Translations under genes and position numbers: made by a program
NCBI GenBank assembly: GCA_035552155.1
Contig: DASZLX010000050.1
Span: 310,001 to 374,000, forward strand
DNA length: 64,000 nucleotides
DNA from: DASXHY01 sp035552155
GTDB taxonomy: Bacteria; Verrucomicrobiota; Verrucomicrobiia; Limisphaerales; DASXHY01
Direction: 5' to 3'
Shown: positions 9,012 through 16,608 of the stretch, in pieces
Layout of the letters: every line of letters starts with the position of its first letter
Position numbering within the stretch: the stretch's first letter is position 1
Notes under the pieces: model-generated
Database searches by the model: none
Told to the model about the DNA's origin: nothing
The model's input: the letters and a program-made list of their open reading frames with translations, nothing else

Positions 9012-9057
9012 TTACGCGTTGCCACGGTTGAAATAGTGGGCTTTTATCGGCGGGCCC

Positions 9058-10428
9058 TCAGGCCGGGGGGAGGCGTAGCGTGGCATCGAGCGGTGGAATG
9101 TCTGCCAGTTCTTTGCCGCTGGTTTCGGCGCCGCGCAATTTCTGGATGCGATCGCCCGCGGGCCGCACCATTCGTTCGTAGCTGCCGACCGCGCCATTGA
9201 AGGCCTCGTTCGCCTTGAGCAATCCCTCACGAATTCGCTCGAAGTGCTCGGTGAATTTGCAGACGCGCGTGAATAATTCCTGCGCCGCTTCGGCGATGGC
9301 GGCCGCGTTTTCGGTTTGCGCGTGTTGCTGCCAGCTCACCGAAACGGAACGCAGCAGCGCGATCAGCGAGGCGGGTGTGGCGAGCAAGATGCGCTTCTCC
9401 GCCGCCCAGATGATCAAGTCGCGGTCGCCCTCCAGGGCGGCGCTGAACAAGGATTCCGCCGGCACGAAGAGCACGACGTAATCGAGAGCGCTGGGAAATT
9501 GGCGGGGATAATCGCGGTCGGCGAGGGACTTGATGGTGCTTTTCAGCTTCGCTGCGTGTGAGGCCAGCGAATCGGCGCGTTTCACCGGGTCGGCGGTTTC
9601 GAGGGCGTTGAGAAAATCAAAATCCGGCACCTTGGCATCCACAATGATGATGCGTTCACCCGGCAGGCGGACCACGAGGTCGGGCTTGGAATCGCCTTCC
9701 ACGGCCTGCTCGCTGAAATCGCAATGCGCGCTCATGCCGGCGGCTTCGACCACGCGCCGCAAAGTTTCCTCGCCCCAGCGACCGCGCGCCTGGTTGGACT
9801 TGAGCACCATGCGGAATTGCAGGGTTTCGTTCGCCAGGGACTGGCTTTGTTGCGCGAGTAATTCGAGTTGCTTCTTCACTTCGCCGAGCGTGGACGACTG
9901 CGCGGCTTCGCTTTGCTGCAATTGTTTCCGGTAGGAATCCAATTGCTGGCGGAGCGGTTCGACCAGGGTTTTAATCGCCTCCTGTCGCTGGGCCAGGTCG
10001 CCTTTGGCCGTCTCCTGCAATTTGCCAAAGCTCTGTTCGGCCAGGCGCAGGAATTCCGGCGCGGATTGTTTGAGGGTGTCGGCGCTGAGGGCCTTGAACG
10101 TGTCGCGCAAATCCGCGAGTGCCCGGGTCTGCAATTCCCTGGTTTCGAGGAGGTTTTTTTCGTGTAACTCGCGCTGTTCGGCCAGGAGTTTTTCAGCGGC
10201 AGCCTGTTTCGCTTCGGCGGTGGCGCGGGCGTTGGTGGCCTCGGCCAATTGCGAGCGCAATTTGGAAAGTTCGGATTCCTTTTGCGAAACTTGCTGCCGC
10301 AATTCCTCTTCCAGCCGGTTATCCGCAGGCGCGATCGGGCGGCGGCGGGAGCCGGCCAGCCAGCCAATGATGAAGCAGAGAATTCCGCCGGCAACAAATC
10401 CTATGAGCAGATTGGTCATGGCGGACAT
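9058..10428 (-). CDS. rmuC: DNA recombination protein RmuC
   Basis: A 456-residue RmuC-family protein, thought to limit inversions and act near DNA ends. It starts with a membrane anchor (MTNLLIGFVAGGILCFIIGWLAG), followed by a long coiled coil of E/Q/A/K-rich heptads to about residue 200. The nuclease-like core follows with ARGRWGEETLRRVVEAAGM, the acidic DFSEQ, and IIIVDAKVPDFDFLNAL, where D and K match the restriction-enzyme-like motif. VVLFVPAESLFSAALE and the C-terminal helical region are typical. Assignment is firm; biochemical function in this phylum is untested. Confidence 0.93.
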   Translation of the reverse strand: MSAMTNLLIGFVAGGILCFIIGWLAGSRRRPIAPADNRLEEELRQQVSQKESELSKLRSQLAEATNARATAEAKQAAAEKLLAEQRELHEKNLLETRELQTRALADLRDTFKALSADTLKQSAPEFLRLAEQSFGKLQETAKGDLAQRQEAIKTLVEPLRQQLDSYRKQLQQSEAAQSSTLGEVKKQLELLAQQSQSLANETLQFRMVLKSNQARGRWGEETLRRVVEAAGMSAHCDFSEQAVEGDSKPDLVVRLPGERIIIVDAKVPDFDFLNALETADPVKRADSLASHAAKLKSTIKSLADRDYPRQFPSALDYVVLFVPAESLFSAALEGDRDLIIWAAEKRILLATPASLIALLRSVSVSWQQHAQTENAAAIAEAAQELFTRVCKFTEHFERIREGLLKANEAFNGAVGSYERMVRPAGDRIQKLRGAETSGKELADIPPLDATLRLPPA

Positions 10429-10438
10429 TCGGTTGGAA

Positions 10439-10503
10439 CGTATAGCTGCCGACGCGGCTCGAGCTCAAACTTCAAGCAGGGCCTCTCCACGTCGGCTGCC
10501 ACG
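10439..10503. repeat. 65-bp inverted-repeat element
   Basis: The end at 10439-10466 and the inverted end at 10476-10503 share the core GCCGACG and flanking matches. The whole spacer between ridA and rmuC consists of this element. Confidence 0.55.
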
Positions 10504-10506
10504 AAC

Positions 10507-10890
10507 TTAGAAATGGGCGATCACTTCGATTTCCACACTCGCGCCTTTCGGCAGCGCCGCAACCTGAATGGTGGAACGCGCCGGAAAATCGCTGGTGAAA
10601 TATTTCGCGTAAGTTTCGTTCATGCCGGCGAAGTCGCCGAGGTTCGTGAGGAACACCGTGCTTTTGACGACGTTGGCGAACGACAGCTTTTGGTCCTCGA
10701 GAATCGTTTTGACGTTTTCCAATACGCGCTCGGTTTGGGTCTTGATGTCGCCGACGATCAGATTGCCATCCTTGGGATCGATTGGAATTTGGCCGGCGCA
10801 GAACAGCAAGTCGCCGACACGGACAGCATGATTGTAAGGGCCGACAGCCGTCGGCGATTTCGCGGGTTTAATGATTGTCTTGGTAGCCAT
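10507..10890 (-). CDS. ridA: RidA/YjgF family enamine/imine deaminase
   Basis: A 127-residue cytoplasmic protein that hydrolyses reactive 2-aminoacrylate-type enamines. It starts MATKTIIKPAKSPTAVGPY and shows the family landmarks GPYNHAVRVGDLLFCAGQIP, NVKTILEDQKLSFANVVK, and the catalytic-arginine region DFPARSTIQVAALPKGASVEIE. The ATG at 10890 gives the standard length; longer upstream extensions are not supported. It stands alone, separated from rmuC by a palindromic element. Confidence 0.93.
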   Translation of the reverse strand: MATKTIIKPAKSPTAVGPYNHAVRVGDLLFCAGQIPIDPKDGNLIVGDIKTQTERVLENVKTILEDQKLSFANVVKSTVFLTNLGDFAGMNETYAKYFTSDFPARSTIQVAALPKGASVEIEVIAHF

Positions 10891-11154
10891 GATTTCGATC
10901 TGGGATTGTTTTCGTTTCCCCGGACATTGCCAAAAATCGGCCGGTTCGTAAATCTGAAACCGCGGTGGGCGCAGCCAAAAAACCGTACGGAAAGCCACCC
11001 GCATTTTTTGAATCGGGTTTTCACCCCATAGTAATTTTACGTTTTTGGCTGCAATTTCGTTTACCGATGCACGAAATACTTCGCATTGCCAAACGGATTT
11101 GGGATGCGCAGGTCGGGCACTTTAACTGAAATTTATTTCAACCAACAGCAACCC

Positions 11155-11433
11155 ATGGCTAAAATGACTGACTCAAACTCAACCCCCACCCATGAACAGA
11201 TTGCCCAGCGTGCGTATGATATTTTCGTCGAGCGCGGGCAACCGGAGGGGCAGGACCTGGCTCATTGGCTCGAAGCGGAACGCCAATTGCGCGCAAGCGG
11301 AAAGCCTTCCAGCACGACCACCGCGACTGCCAATGCGCCGGCGGCCAGCACACCCATCCGCCCGCAAGGCAACGGACGCGCCCAACAGGGAAACGGCGGC
11401 CGGACGCAATCGCGCGCGGCAGTGAGGAAATAA
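11155..11433 (+). CDS. DUF2934-type small protein
   Basis: A 92-residue protein starting MAKMTDSNSTPTHEQIA. The core HEQIAQRAYDIFVERGQPEGQDLAHWLEAERQL carries the recurrent pattern IxxRAYxxxxxRGxxxGxxxxxWxxAE of the DUF2934 family. The C-terminal third is low-complexity and rich in T, A, Q, N, G and R, probably disordered. Function unknown. It lies 6 bp upstream of the basic DUF6496-type protein, so the two are likely co-transcribed. The ATG at 11164 is an alternative start. Confidence 0.8.
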   Translation: MAKMTDSNSTPTHEQIAQRAYDIFVERGQPEGQDLAHWLEAERQLRASGKPSSTTTATANAPAASTPIRPQGNGRAQQGNGGRTQSRAAVRK

Positions 11434-11439
11434 AGCTTC

Positions 11440-11895
11440 ATGCCCGAGCGAAAAACAATTAAGCGCGCGCGCAAAGACGCGCGCCAGGGAAAAGCGCCGA
11501 GCACACAGGCCGGCGAGTTTGTGCGCGAGGAAATGGATCACATTCGCGCGGGCAAGCACGGTGCGCGCTCGGCGAAACAGGCCATTGCCATAGGGCTTTC
11601 GAAGGCGCGTCGTGCCGGTGTTAAATTGCGTCCACCCGCCAAAGGGCGCACTTCGGAGAAAACCCGCAAGAGCGCGGCGAGCGACTATCGCAAGGGCCAG
11701 CGTGGCGAGCCGATTTCACGGAAACGCTCGCAAGCGCGGGTGAAGGCGTTGAAACGCGAAAGCCGCAGTGTGGCTTCGCACAAGGCGTTATCGCGGCAGG
11801 CTCGGTCCGTGGCCCGGCGGCGTGGAGCGAGGGCGCGATCGGCTTCCGCCCGCAAAGCGGCACAGACGCGGTCGCAGCGGTTGCGAAGAAGATAG
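11440..11895 (+). CDS. Basic DUF6496-type protein, histone-like
   Basis: A 151-residue very basic protein. The N-terminal block has ARKDARQGKAPSTQAGEFV, REEMDHIRAGKHGARSAKQ and IAIGLSKARRAGVKL, a pattern I associate with DUF6496 proteins. The rest is dominated by Arg, Lys, Ala and Ser (SRKRSQARVKALKRESR, ARRRGARARSASARKA) and looks like a disordered nucleic-acid-binding tail, as in bacterial H1-like proteins. A nucleoid or RNA-binding role is inferred from charge only. It follows the DUF2934 gene closely. Confidence 0.8.
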   Translation: MPERKTIKRARKDARQGKAPSTQAGEFVREEMDHIRAGKHGARSAKQAIAIGLSKARRAGVKLRPPAKGRTSEKTRKSAASDYRKGQRGEPISRKRSQARVKALKRESRSVASHKALSRQARSVARRRGARARSASARKAAQTRSQRLRRR

Positions 11896-11957
11896 ATGGA
11901 CGGGACGAGCGGGTTTGGCGAGACGCCGAACCTGTCACGCGGAGACGCGTGCGCTCT

Positions 11958-12986
11958 TCAAAATTGCCTCAAGAATCTCACGTCGTTTTCGTAAAACAAC
12001 CGGATGTCGCTGATACCGTAACGAATCATGGCGATGCGTTCGATGCCGAAGCCGAAGGCCCACCCGGTCCAGACTTCGGGATCGTAACCGACATTCTCGA
12101 AAACCTTCGGGTGCACCATGCCGCAGCCGGCGATTTCCAACCAATCCTTGCCCATCTTTTTGACGAGTGCGCTAGTGAAATCAATTTCAAAGCTCGGTTC
12201 CGTGTAGCTGAAGTAATGGGGCCGGAAACGAATTTTTACGTCCTCGCCCATGAGTTCCCGGAACACGAATTCAACGGTGCCTTTCAGGTCAGCGGCGGTG
12301 ACCCCTTTGTCGACGTAAAGACCCTCCACTTGTTGAAAAGTGGGATTGTGCGTGGCGTCGGCGTTGTCCCGGCGATATACGCGGCCCGGCACGATGATGC
12401 GAATCGGCGGTGGTTGTTTTTCCATCACGCGAATTTGGACGGAACTGGTGTGCGTGCGGAGGAGAAGTTTCGGGTTTCGAGTTTCGGGTTTCGAGTCGGT
12501 TGGCAGGTAAAACGTGTCCTGCGTGTCGCGCGCGGGGTGGTCAGCGGGGGTATTGAGCGCGTCGAAACAATGATATTCGTCCTCGATTTCCGGCCCGTCG
12601 GCGACCACGAAGCCGATCTTGCGGAAGCTGCGGACGATGTCCTCTGTCACTTGCGTGAGTGGATGGAGTTTGCCGAGAATGCGGCGGCGGCCGGGCAGGG
12701 TGAAATCGGTGGGCTCCTTGGGGAGCGCGGCTTTGAGTTCGAGTTCTTCGCGGCGGGAAACGAGCGCGGCTTCGAGTTCGATCTTGGCGGCGTTGACGGC
12801 TTTGCCGGCGACCGGCTTTTCCTCTTTGGAAAGAGTGCCGAGACGCTTCATTAGGGCGGTGAACTTACCGTTGGCGCCGAGCCATGCGCCCTTGGTCTGT
12901 TCGAGCGCGCCCAGGTCGGCGGCGGCTTTCAATTCCGCGACGGCGGTTTGTTTCAGCGGTTCAATTTCGTCCAAAAGTCCGGGCAT
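11958..12986 (-). CDS. pheS: Phenylalanine-tRNA ligase alpha subunit
   Basis: Catalytic alpha chain of class II PheRS, which charges tRNA-Phe as an (alpha-beta)2 tetramer. The 342-residue protein has the N-terminal coiled coil (to about residue 85), then GRRRILGKLHPLTQV, the motif-2 region RTHTSSVQIRVME...RVYRRDNADATHNPTF, and the motif-3 region AGCGMVHPKV...GFGIERIAMIRYGI. An unusual feature is a short insert (DSKPETRNPK) between TFYLPT and LLLRTHTS, encoded by a 14-bp tandem duplication. pheT is not in the window. The gene follows rpmI-rplT on the same strand, as in many bacteria, but behind a terminator. Confidence 0.95.
   Translation of the reverse strand: MPGLLDEIEPLKQTAVAELKAAADLGALEQTKGAWLGANGKFTALMKRLGTLSKEEKPVAGKAVNAAKIELEAALVSRREELELKAALPKEPTDFTLPGRRRILGKLHPLTQVTEDIVRSFRKIGFVVADGPEIEDEYHCFDALNTPADHPARDTQDTFYLPTDSKPETRNPKLLLRTHTSSVQIRVMEKQPPPIRIIVPGRVYRRDNADATHNPTFQQVEGLYVDKGVTAADLKGTVEFVFRELMGEDVKIRFRPHYFSYTEPSFEIDFTSALVKKMGKDWLEIAGCGMVHPKVFENVGYDPEVWTGWAFGFGIERIAMIRYGISDIRLFYENDVRFLRQF
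12467..12494. repeat. 14-bp tandem duplication inside pheS
   Basis: Two exact 14-bp copies of GTTTCGGGTTTCGA lie head to tail within the pheS reading frame. With flanking bases they encode SKPETRNPK, which interrupts the normally continuous LP..GLLLRTHTS segment. The motif resembles intergenic simple repeats. Confidence 0.85.
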
Positions 12987-13034
12987 AAAGTGGGGGGAAC
13001 TCTATAAGGAAAGCGGGGAGGCAGGAAGTGAATT

Positions 13035-13154
13035 TCACTTTCTGTTTTTGCCACAGATGGTCACAGATGAACACAGATTGGATCCGAACATGCCGATAGC
13101 CTGCGCGTGACAGGGCCAATATTCTTTCCAGCGTCTTAATTCGTCATCGCTCAT
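13035..13154 (-). pseudogene. Possible small ORF or gene remnant
   Basis: The 302-bp gap between pheS and rplT contains a minus-strand open frame. From the ATG at 13154 it encodes 39 residues beginning MSDDELRRWKEYWPCHAQ. The same frame stays open upstream to about 13230 with protein-like sequence (CSFKILPKDFERRFD) but no start codon before the rplT terminator. It may be the tail of a decayed gene or a small protein; I recognise no family. The downstream part (13052-13078) is a repeated CACAGATG motif. Confidence 0.25.
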
Positions 13155-13230
13155 TGAGTCGAAACGCCGTTCAAAGTCCTTTGGTAGAATTTTGAAAGAA
13201 CAGCAAACAAAGCAATCCTTGATTTCCCGT

Positions 13231-13264
13231 AAAAAAAAAGCGGGCGGCCAACTGTGGCCGCCCG
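13231..13264 (-). terminator. Intrinsic terminator after rplT
   Basis: On the minus strand a perfect 10-bp stem (CGGGCGGCCA with TGGCCGCCCG) with a 4-nt loop is followed by nine T residues. It lies 25 bp after the rplT stop and separates rpmI-rplT from pheS. Confidence 0.9.
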
Positions 13265-13288
13265 TCTGTTTTCAAATTGAATTTTAAA

Positions 13289-13672
13289 TCAAGCCTTCGC
13301 CAAGGTGGCGGCGGGCTTGTTCTTGAGCGCGGCCTTGGCCAGGTTCACGATTTCGCCGAATGCGGCGGCGTCGGTGGCGGCAATGTCCGCGAGGACCTTG
13401 CGGTCGAGCGCGCATTTGGCGGCTTTGAGGCCTTCCATGAAGCGGCTGTAGGTCAGGCCGGCTTCGCGCACGGCGGCATTGATGCGGATCTGCCAGAGGT
13501 AACGGAAGGTGCGCTTTTTGCGGCGGCGATCGCGATAGGCGTATTGCCGGCCGTGGTCAACGGCATCGGAAGCGTAACGGTAAAGTTTCGAGCGGCGCAT
13601 CCGGAAGCCTTTGGCGGCCCGGATCATTCTGGTGCGGCGCTTGCGGGAGGCGGGAGAATTTGTAACGCGCAT
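13289..13672 (-). CDS. rplT: 50S ribosomal protein L20
   Basis: A 127-residue assembly protein of the large subunit that binds 23S rRNA. It starts MRVTNSPASRKRRTRMIRAAKGF and contains the family signature RRKRTFRYLWQIRINAAVREAGLTYS in pieces RKKRTFRYLWQIRINAA and AGLTYSRFMEGLK, then ALDRKVLADIA. A short Ala/Lys-rich tail follows. It sits 47 bp downstream of rpmI; the spacer consists of 9-bp AT-rich repeats. Confidence 0.97.
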   Translation of the reverse strand: MRVTNSPASRKRRTRMIRAAKGFRMRRSKLYRYASDAVDHGRQYAYRDRRRKKRTFRYLWQIRINAAVREAGLTYSRFMEGLKAAKCALDRKVLADIAATDAAAFGEIVNLAKAALKNKPAATLAKA

Positions 13673-13677
13673 GGTTC

Positions 13678-13713
13678 TTTAAATCAGTTAAATCGTTAAA
13701 TCGGTTAAATCTT
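13678..13713. repeat. GTTAAAT-type repeat between rpmI and rplT
   Basis: Four near-copies of an 8-9 bp unit (TTTAAATCA, GTTAAATC, GTTAAATCG, GTTAAATCT) fill the spacer and end 5 bp before the rplT start codon. The unit matches the array at 2384-2428. In both places the transcript carries ATTTAAC units just before the next start codon. Confidence 0.85.
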
Positions 13714-13719
13714 AATCAA

Positions 13720-13929
13720 TCAGCGCGTGAACGGCAGGTTCTGTTTGATGCGATACTCGTCGGTGGGGTGAACGGTGGTCGTGCCGCGGAGATTGCGACG
13801 GCGCTTGGCGTTTTTGGTTTGCGCCAGGTGGCGTTTGCCCGCGCTGGAGCGCAGAACTTTTCCGCTGGCCGTGATCTTGAACCGCTTGGCCACGGACTTC
13901 TTCGTTTTAATGCCTTTGGGACGTCGCAT
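13720..13929 (-). CDS. rpmI: 50S ribosomal protein L35
   Basis: A 69-residue basic ribosomal protein with the family start RRPKGIKTKKSVAKRFK, then ITASGKVLRSSAGKRHL and KNAKRRRNLRG. The HL..K pattern and length are typical of L35. It is the first gene of the rpmI-rplT unit and has a strong promoter 34-62 bp upstream. infC, which usually precedes rpmI, is absent here. Confidence 0.96.
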   Translation of the reverse strand: MRRPKGIKTKKSVAKRFKITASGKVLRSSAGKRHLAQTKNAKRRRNLRGTTTVHPTDEYRIKQNLPFTR

Positions 13930-13962
13930 AAATTCAAATTCTTCTATTCAAAAAGAGCGCGC

Positions 13963-13991
13963 AGTATAAGTAGGGGTACGTGGTTGTGCAA
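13963..13991 (-). promoter_or_regulatory. Promoter of rpmI-rplT
   Basis: On the minus strand TTGCAC, a 17-bp spacer and TATACT form a near-consensus housekeeping promoter, with the -10 box 33 bp before the rpmI ATG. Confidence 0.75.
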
Positions 13992-14023
13992 GAGATTATT
14001 TCGGGTCTTTTTGCATCCAAGCT

Positions 14024-14161
14024 AAGAGCCTATGTCAAAATGAGCTTTCCGGGGCAGGGCGCGTTGCTCCGTGCGCGCCGCTCCTGTTGCAATTGTAACG
14101 GCGCGCGCGGAGCGACGCGCCCTACCTTTCGAGAGGAGCAGTCATTTTGATATGGGCTCTA
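14024..14161. mobile_element. 138-bp MITE-like inverted-repeat element
   Basis: Terminal inverted repeats of about 21 bp lie at 14024-14044 (AAGAGCCTATGTCAAAATGA core) and 14141-14161, with a few mismatches. An inner palindrome pairs 14057-14080 with 14099-14123 (CGCGCGCC... core). There is no coding capacity. The right terminus contains the TAG stop codon of the DJ-1/PfpI gene, so the element sits exactly at the gene end. It looks like a non-autonomous element or a REP-type palindrome. Confidence 0.65.
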
Positions 14162-14770
14162 AGTCTTCTTCCAGACTGTACCCCGCCGTTCATACTCCAA
14201 TTGCCCTTCGAGCGTGTGGGCCGTGGGCGCGCCCAGGAATCTCTCCACCAGCCAGAGCGTCAGGTCCAGGCCGCTGGTAATGCCGGCGGCGGTGATAATG
14301 TCGCCGTCGTCAACCACGCGCGCACGAATGACTTGCGTCTCCGCAGCGAACAAATCCTCCACTGCGCCGTGATTCGTAGTGGCCGGGCGATTCCGGAGCA
14401 ACCCGGCAGCGGACAATAACATGGCGCCGGTGCAAACGGAACTCAGGATGACTCCGTCGCGGTGCAGTTGGGCGAGTTTGGCGGGCAATAATCCGCGCTG
14501 TGCTTCCGCCCAGGCTCCCGTCGGCGCGCGGGTCAGCCAGCCGCCGCCGGGCACGACCACCAGAGTGGGGCGCGTCTTGCCCAGTTGCGCTTCGGAGCGC
14601 ACGCGCAGTCCATTCGCGGCCGTGATTTCTCCCGGACTTTCGAGCGTGACCAATTGGACCTCGACTCCCGGTTTCAACTCTTTGGCCATGCGCCAGATTT
14701 CATATGGGCCAATCGCGTCCAATTCGTCGAAGCCGTCGAAAATCACGATTTGTACATTCAAGTTATTCAT
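14159..14770 (-). CDS. DJ-1/PfpI family protein
   Basis: A 203-residue cytoplasmic protein of the class-I glutamine amidotransferase-like superfamily. It starts MNNLNVQIVIFDGFDELDAIGPYEIW, with conserved Glu in the GPYE segment. The nucleophile elbow is SVCTGAMLLSAAGLL (Cys about residue 114), followed by NHGAVEDL and VVDDGDIITAAGITSGLDL. The pattern is that of the ThiJ/PfpI or isonitrile-hydratase-like subgroup rather than a chaperone. The substrate is unknown. The final codons and the stop lie within the adjacent inverted-repeat element, so the C-terminus may have been reshaped by insertion. Confidence 0.88.
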   Translation of the reverse strand: MNNLNVQIVIFDGFDELDAIGPYEIWRMAKELKPGVEVQLVTLESPGEITAANGLRVRSEAQLGKTRPTLVVVPGGGWLTRAPTGAWAEAQRGLLPAKLAQLHRDGVILSSVCTGAMLLSAAGLLRNRPATTNHGAVEDLFAAETQVIRARVVDDGDIITAAGITSGLDLTLWLVERFLGAPTAHTLEGQLEYERRGTVWKKT

Positions 14771-14809
14771 GGTTGGCTGATGAGAAGAACGGAGGACAAA
14801 TCGGTTCCT

Positions 14810-15406
14810 CTATTTGCGCTGATATGTCCCCATTAACTGCCCTTGCGCCAGTATGTGTTTGGTCATTGCGGCTTCGACAGCAGTCCGGGAAGCGCCCGGG
14901 GGCAGGCCGAGTGGGATGTCGAGCGCGTAGATTTTGAAAAAATAGCGATGCGGTTTTCCTCCGGGCGGGCAGGGGCCGTCGTAACCGGCGTTTTTGAAAT
15001 CGTTCAGACCCTGTCTGGCTTTGCTTAAAACCGAATCGGTTTTTGCGGCATCGGCGGATAATCCGCAAGCATCCGCTGGCAAATCGAACACGACCCAATG
15101 CGTCCAGACGCCGGACGGCGCGTCTGGATCATCGACAATCAGCACCAGGCTTTGGGTGTTGGGAGGCTCGCCGCTCCAAGCGAGCGGGGGAGAAATGTTT
15201 TTTTCATCGCAGGTGTACTGGCTGGGAATGGGCTGGCCGTTTTTGAAGGCGGTGCTGCTGATTTCCATTTGCGTGTGCGTCTCGGGCGGTGGCAGCATTG
15301 CGCCAGTGGCACTGAGTATGCCAGCCGCAGCCAGGCAGGCGCCCGGCAGAAAAAGTAGTTTGCGCTTGAGGAGTGCGAACGAAGGACAATGAAATCGCAG
15401 AGTCAT
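14810..15406 (-). CDS. YbhB/YbcL family PEBP-like protein
   Basis: A 198-residue phosphatidylethanolamine-binding-protein (RKIP-like) homologue. The N-terminus (MTLRFHCPSFALLKRKLLFLPGACLAAAGILS) contains a hydrophobic export signal. The PEBP domain has STAFKNGQPIPSQYTCD, ISPPLAWSGEPPNTQSL, the ligand-site motif DDPDAPSGVWTHWVVFD, and YDGPCPPGGKPHRYFFKIYA, all hallmarks of the bacterial YbhB group. The start at 15406 gives a normal signal peptide; the longer reading to 15550 would overlap the exporter gene and is unlikely. Its function in bacteria is unknown. Confidence 0.9.
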   Translation of the reverse strand: MTLRFHCPSFALLKRKLLFLPGACLAAAGILSATGAMLPPPETHTQMEISSTAFKNGQPIPSQYTCDEKNISPPLAWSGEPPNTQSLVLIVDDPDAPSGVWTHWVVFDLPADACGLSADAAKTDSVLSKARQGLNDFKNAGYDGPCPPGGKPHRYFFKIYALDIPLGLPPGASRTAVEAAMTKHILAQGQLMGTYQRK

Positions 15407-15515
15407 GGGAAATGTAATTCGAAGAGACGCTTCACCATCCGCTAAGGTAACGTTTTTTAGTCTCCATGGCTCGAAATATTCCAGGATAATCCCTACGGAT
15501 TCATTCTTGAATTGG

Positions 15516-16520
15516 TTATTCCGGCACGGACAGGGCAGCTGACGGCTCATTGACCGGCTGGATATTTTTCGGTGCCGGCTTGGCGCCGCCGCGGACGATT
15601 AGCGCCACCGCCACGATAATCAGCACTCCGGCCAATACCAGTGCGTGCGAAAAAACTTCGCGTCCCAGCGTGCAGCCCAGCAACACTGCGATGAGCGGAT
15701 TGACGTATGCATACGTGGCCACCCGCGCGGGAGTGCTGACCTGCAGCAACCAGACGTAGGCAGTGTAGGCTACTAATGATCCCGCAATCACCAGGAAGAG
15801 CCACGAGCCGAACGATAGCGCCGTCACGCGCGCAAGACTGAATTGTCCGAATTCACCCTGGGTCGCCGCCAGGCCGAACAGCACCGAGCCGCCGGCAATC
15901 ATTTGCATCGACACCCCCAGAAATGGCGAGGCCGGTTTGCGCGCGCCGCGGCTGAACATCGAGCCGAATGCCCAGCCTACCGACGCGGCGAGTAATGCCG
16001 CGACGCTCCAGCCGTAGATTGCTTCGTGATGTTCGCCATTTCCCCGCGCCAGCAAGGCGACGCCCGCGATGCCGAAAACAAGTCCCACCCCCACCAGCGT
16101 GCGTGGCCGCACTCCGCCCGGCCGCAACCAATCGATCAGCACCATCCACAAGGGCGTCAGCGCCACCAGCAAGGCAGCAATGCTGGAGGGAATCCGTTGC
16201 TCGGCCCAGGTGACGCCGCCATTGCCGATGACGAGCATCAATGTTCCGGCAATGGCGGCATCGCGCCACTCGGTGCGCGTGGGAGCCGCCGCCCCGCGCA
16301 GGCGCGCGAAGGTAAACAGGGCGATCCCTGCCATCAGATGCCGCGAGCCAGCCATGAGAAACGGAGGAATGGATTCGACGGCGTAACGAATTCCGAGGTA
16401 CGTCGAACCCCAGATGGTATAAACGGCGGCGAATGAGGCCACCACCAGCCAGAGCGGGGCACTGCCGCGCGCCGGGGTTGTTCGGCGAGTTTCGTTCGGA
16501 CCGGTTGATTCCGTTTTCAT
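15516..16520 (-). CDS. EamA/DMT-family exporter
   Basis: A 334-residue inner-membrane transporter with about ten hydrophobic helices and two EamA repeats. The first repeat contains VYTIWGSTYLGIRYAVESIP and HLMAGIALFTFARL; the second begins near YGWSVAALLAASVGWAFGS and ends in ALVLAGVLIIVAVALIV. Proteins of this type export amino acids or other small metabolites or drugs; the substrate cannot be told. The gene is preceded by a leader with a short ORF, an intrinsic terminator and a competing pairing segment (16521-16644), which suggests conditional expression. Confidence 0.9.
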   Translation of the reverse strand: MKTESTGPNETRRTTPARGSAPLWLVVASFAAVYTIWGSTYLGIRYAVESIPPFLMAGSRHLMAGIALFTFARLRGAAAPTRTEWRDAAIAGTLMLVIGNGGVTWAEQRIPSSIAALLVALTPLWMVLIDWLRPGGVRPRTLVGVGLVFGIAGVALLARGNGEHHEAIYGWSVAALLAASVGWAFGSMFSRGARKPASPFLGVSMQMIAGGSVLFGLAATQGEFGQFSLARVTALSFGSWLFLVIAGSLVAYTAYVWLLQVSTPARVATYAYVNPLIAVLLGCTLGREVFSHALVLAGVLIIVAVALIVRGGAKPAPKNIQPVNEPSAALSVPE

Positions 16521-16551
16521 AGTTTTGCCCGCGACTGGCGGTTGCGGGCAA

Positions 16552-16585
16552 ATAAAAAACCCACCGCCGTAGTCGGCGATGGGTT
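16552..16585 (-). terminator. Intrinsic terminator in the exporter leader
   Basis: The minus strand folds AACCCATCGCCG with CGGCGGTGGGTT (12-bp stem with a G-T pair, 4-nt loop) followed by a T-rich run. It lies 32-65 bp upstream of the exporter start codon, inside its own 5' leader. Confidence 0.8.
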
Positions 16586-16608
16586 GAAAAATTTCGTTCG
16601 TGAACTGT

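Noticed and set aside
13025..13085. CACAGATG repeats as a regulatory site
   Set aside because: The motif is a common dispersed simple repeat (also near 16863 and 48205) without relation to promoters here.
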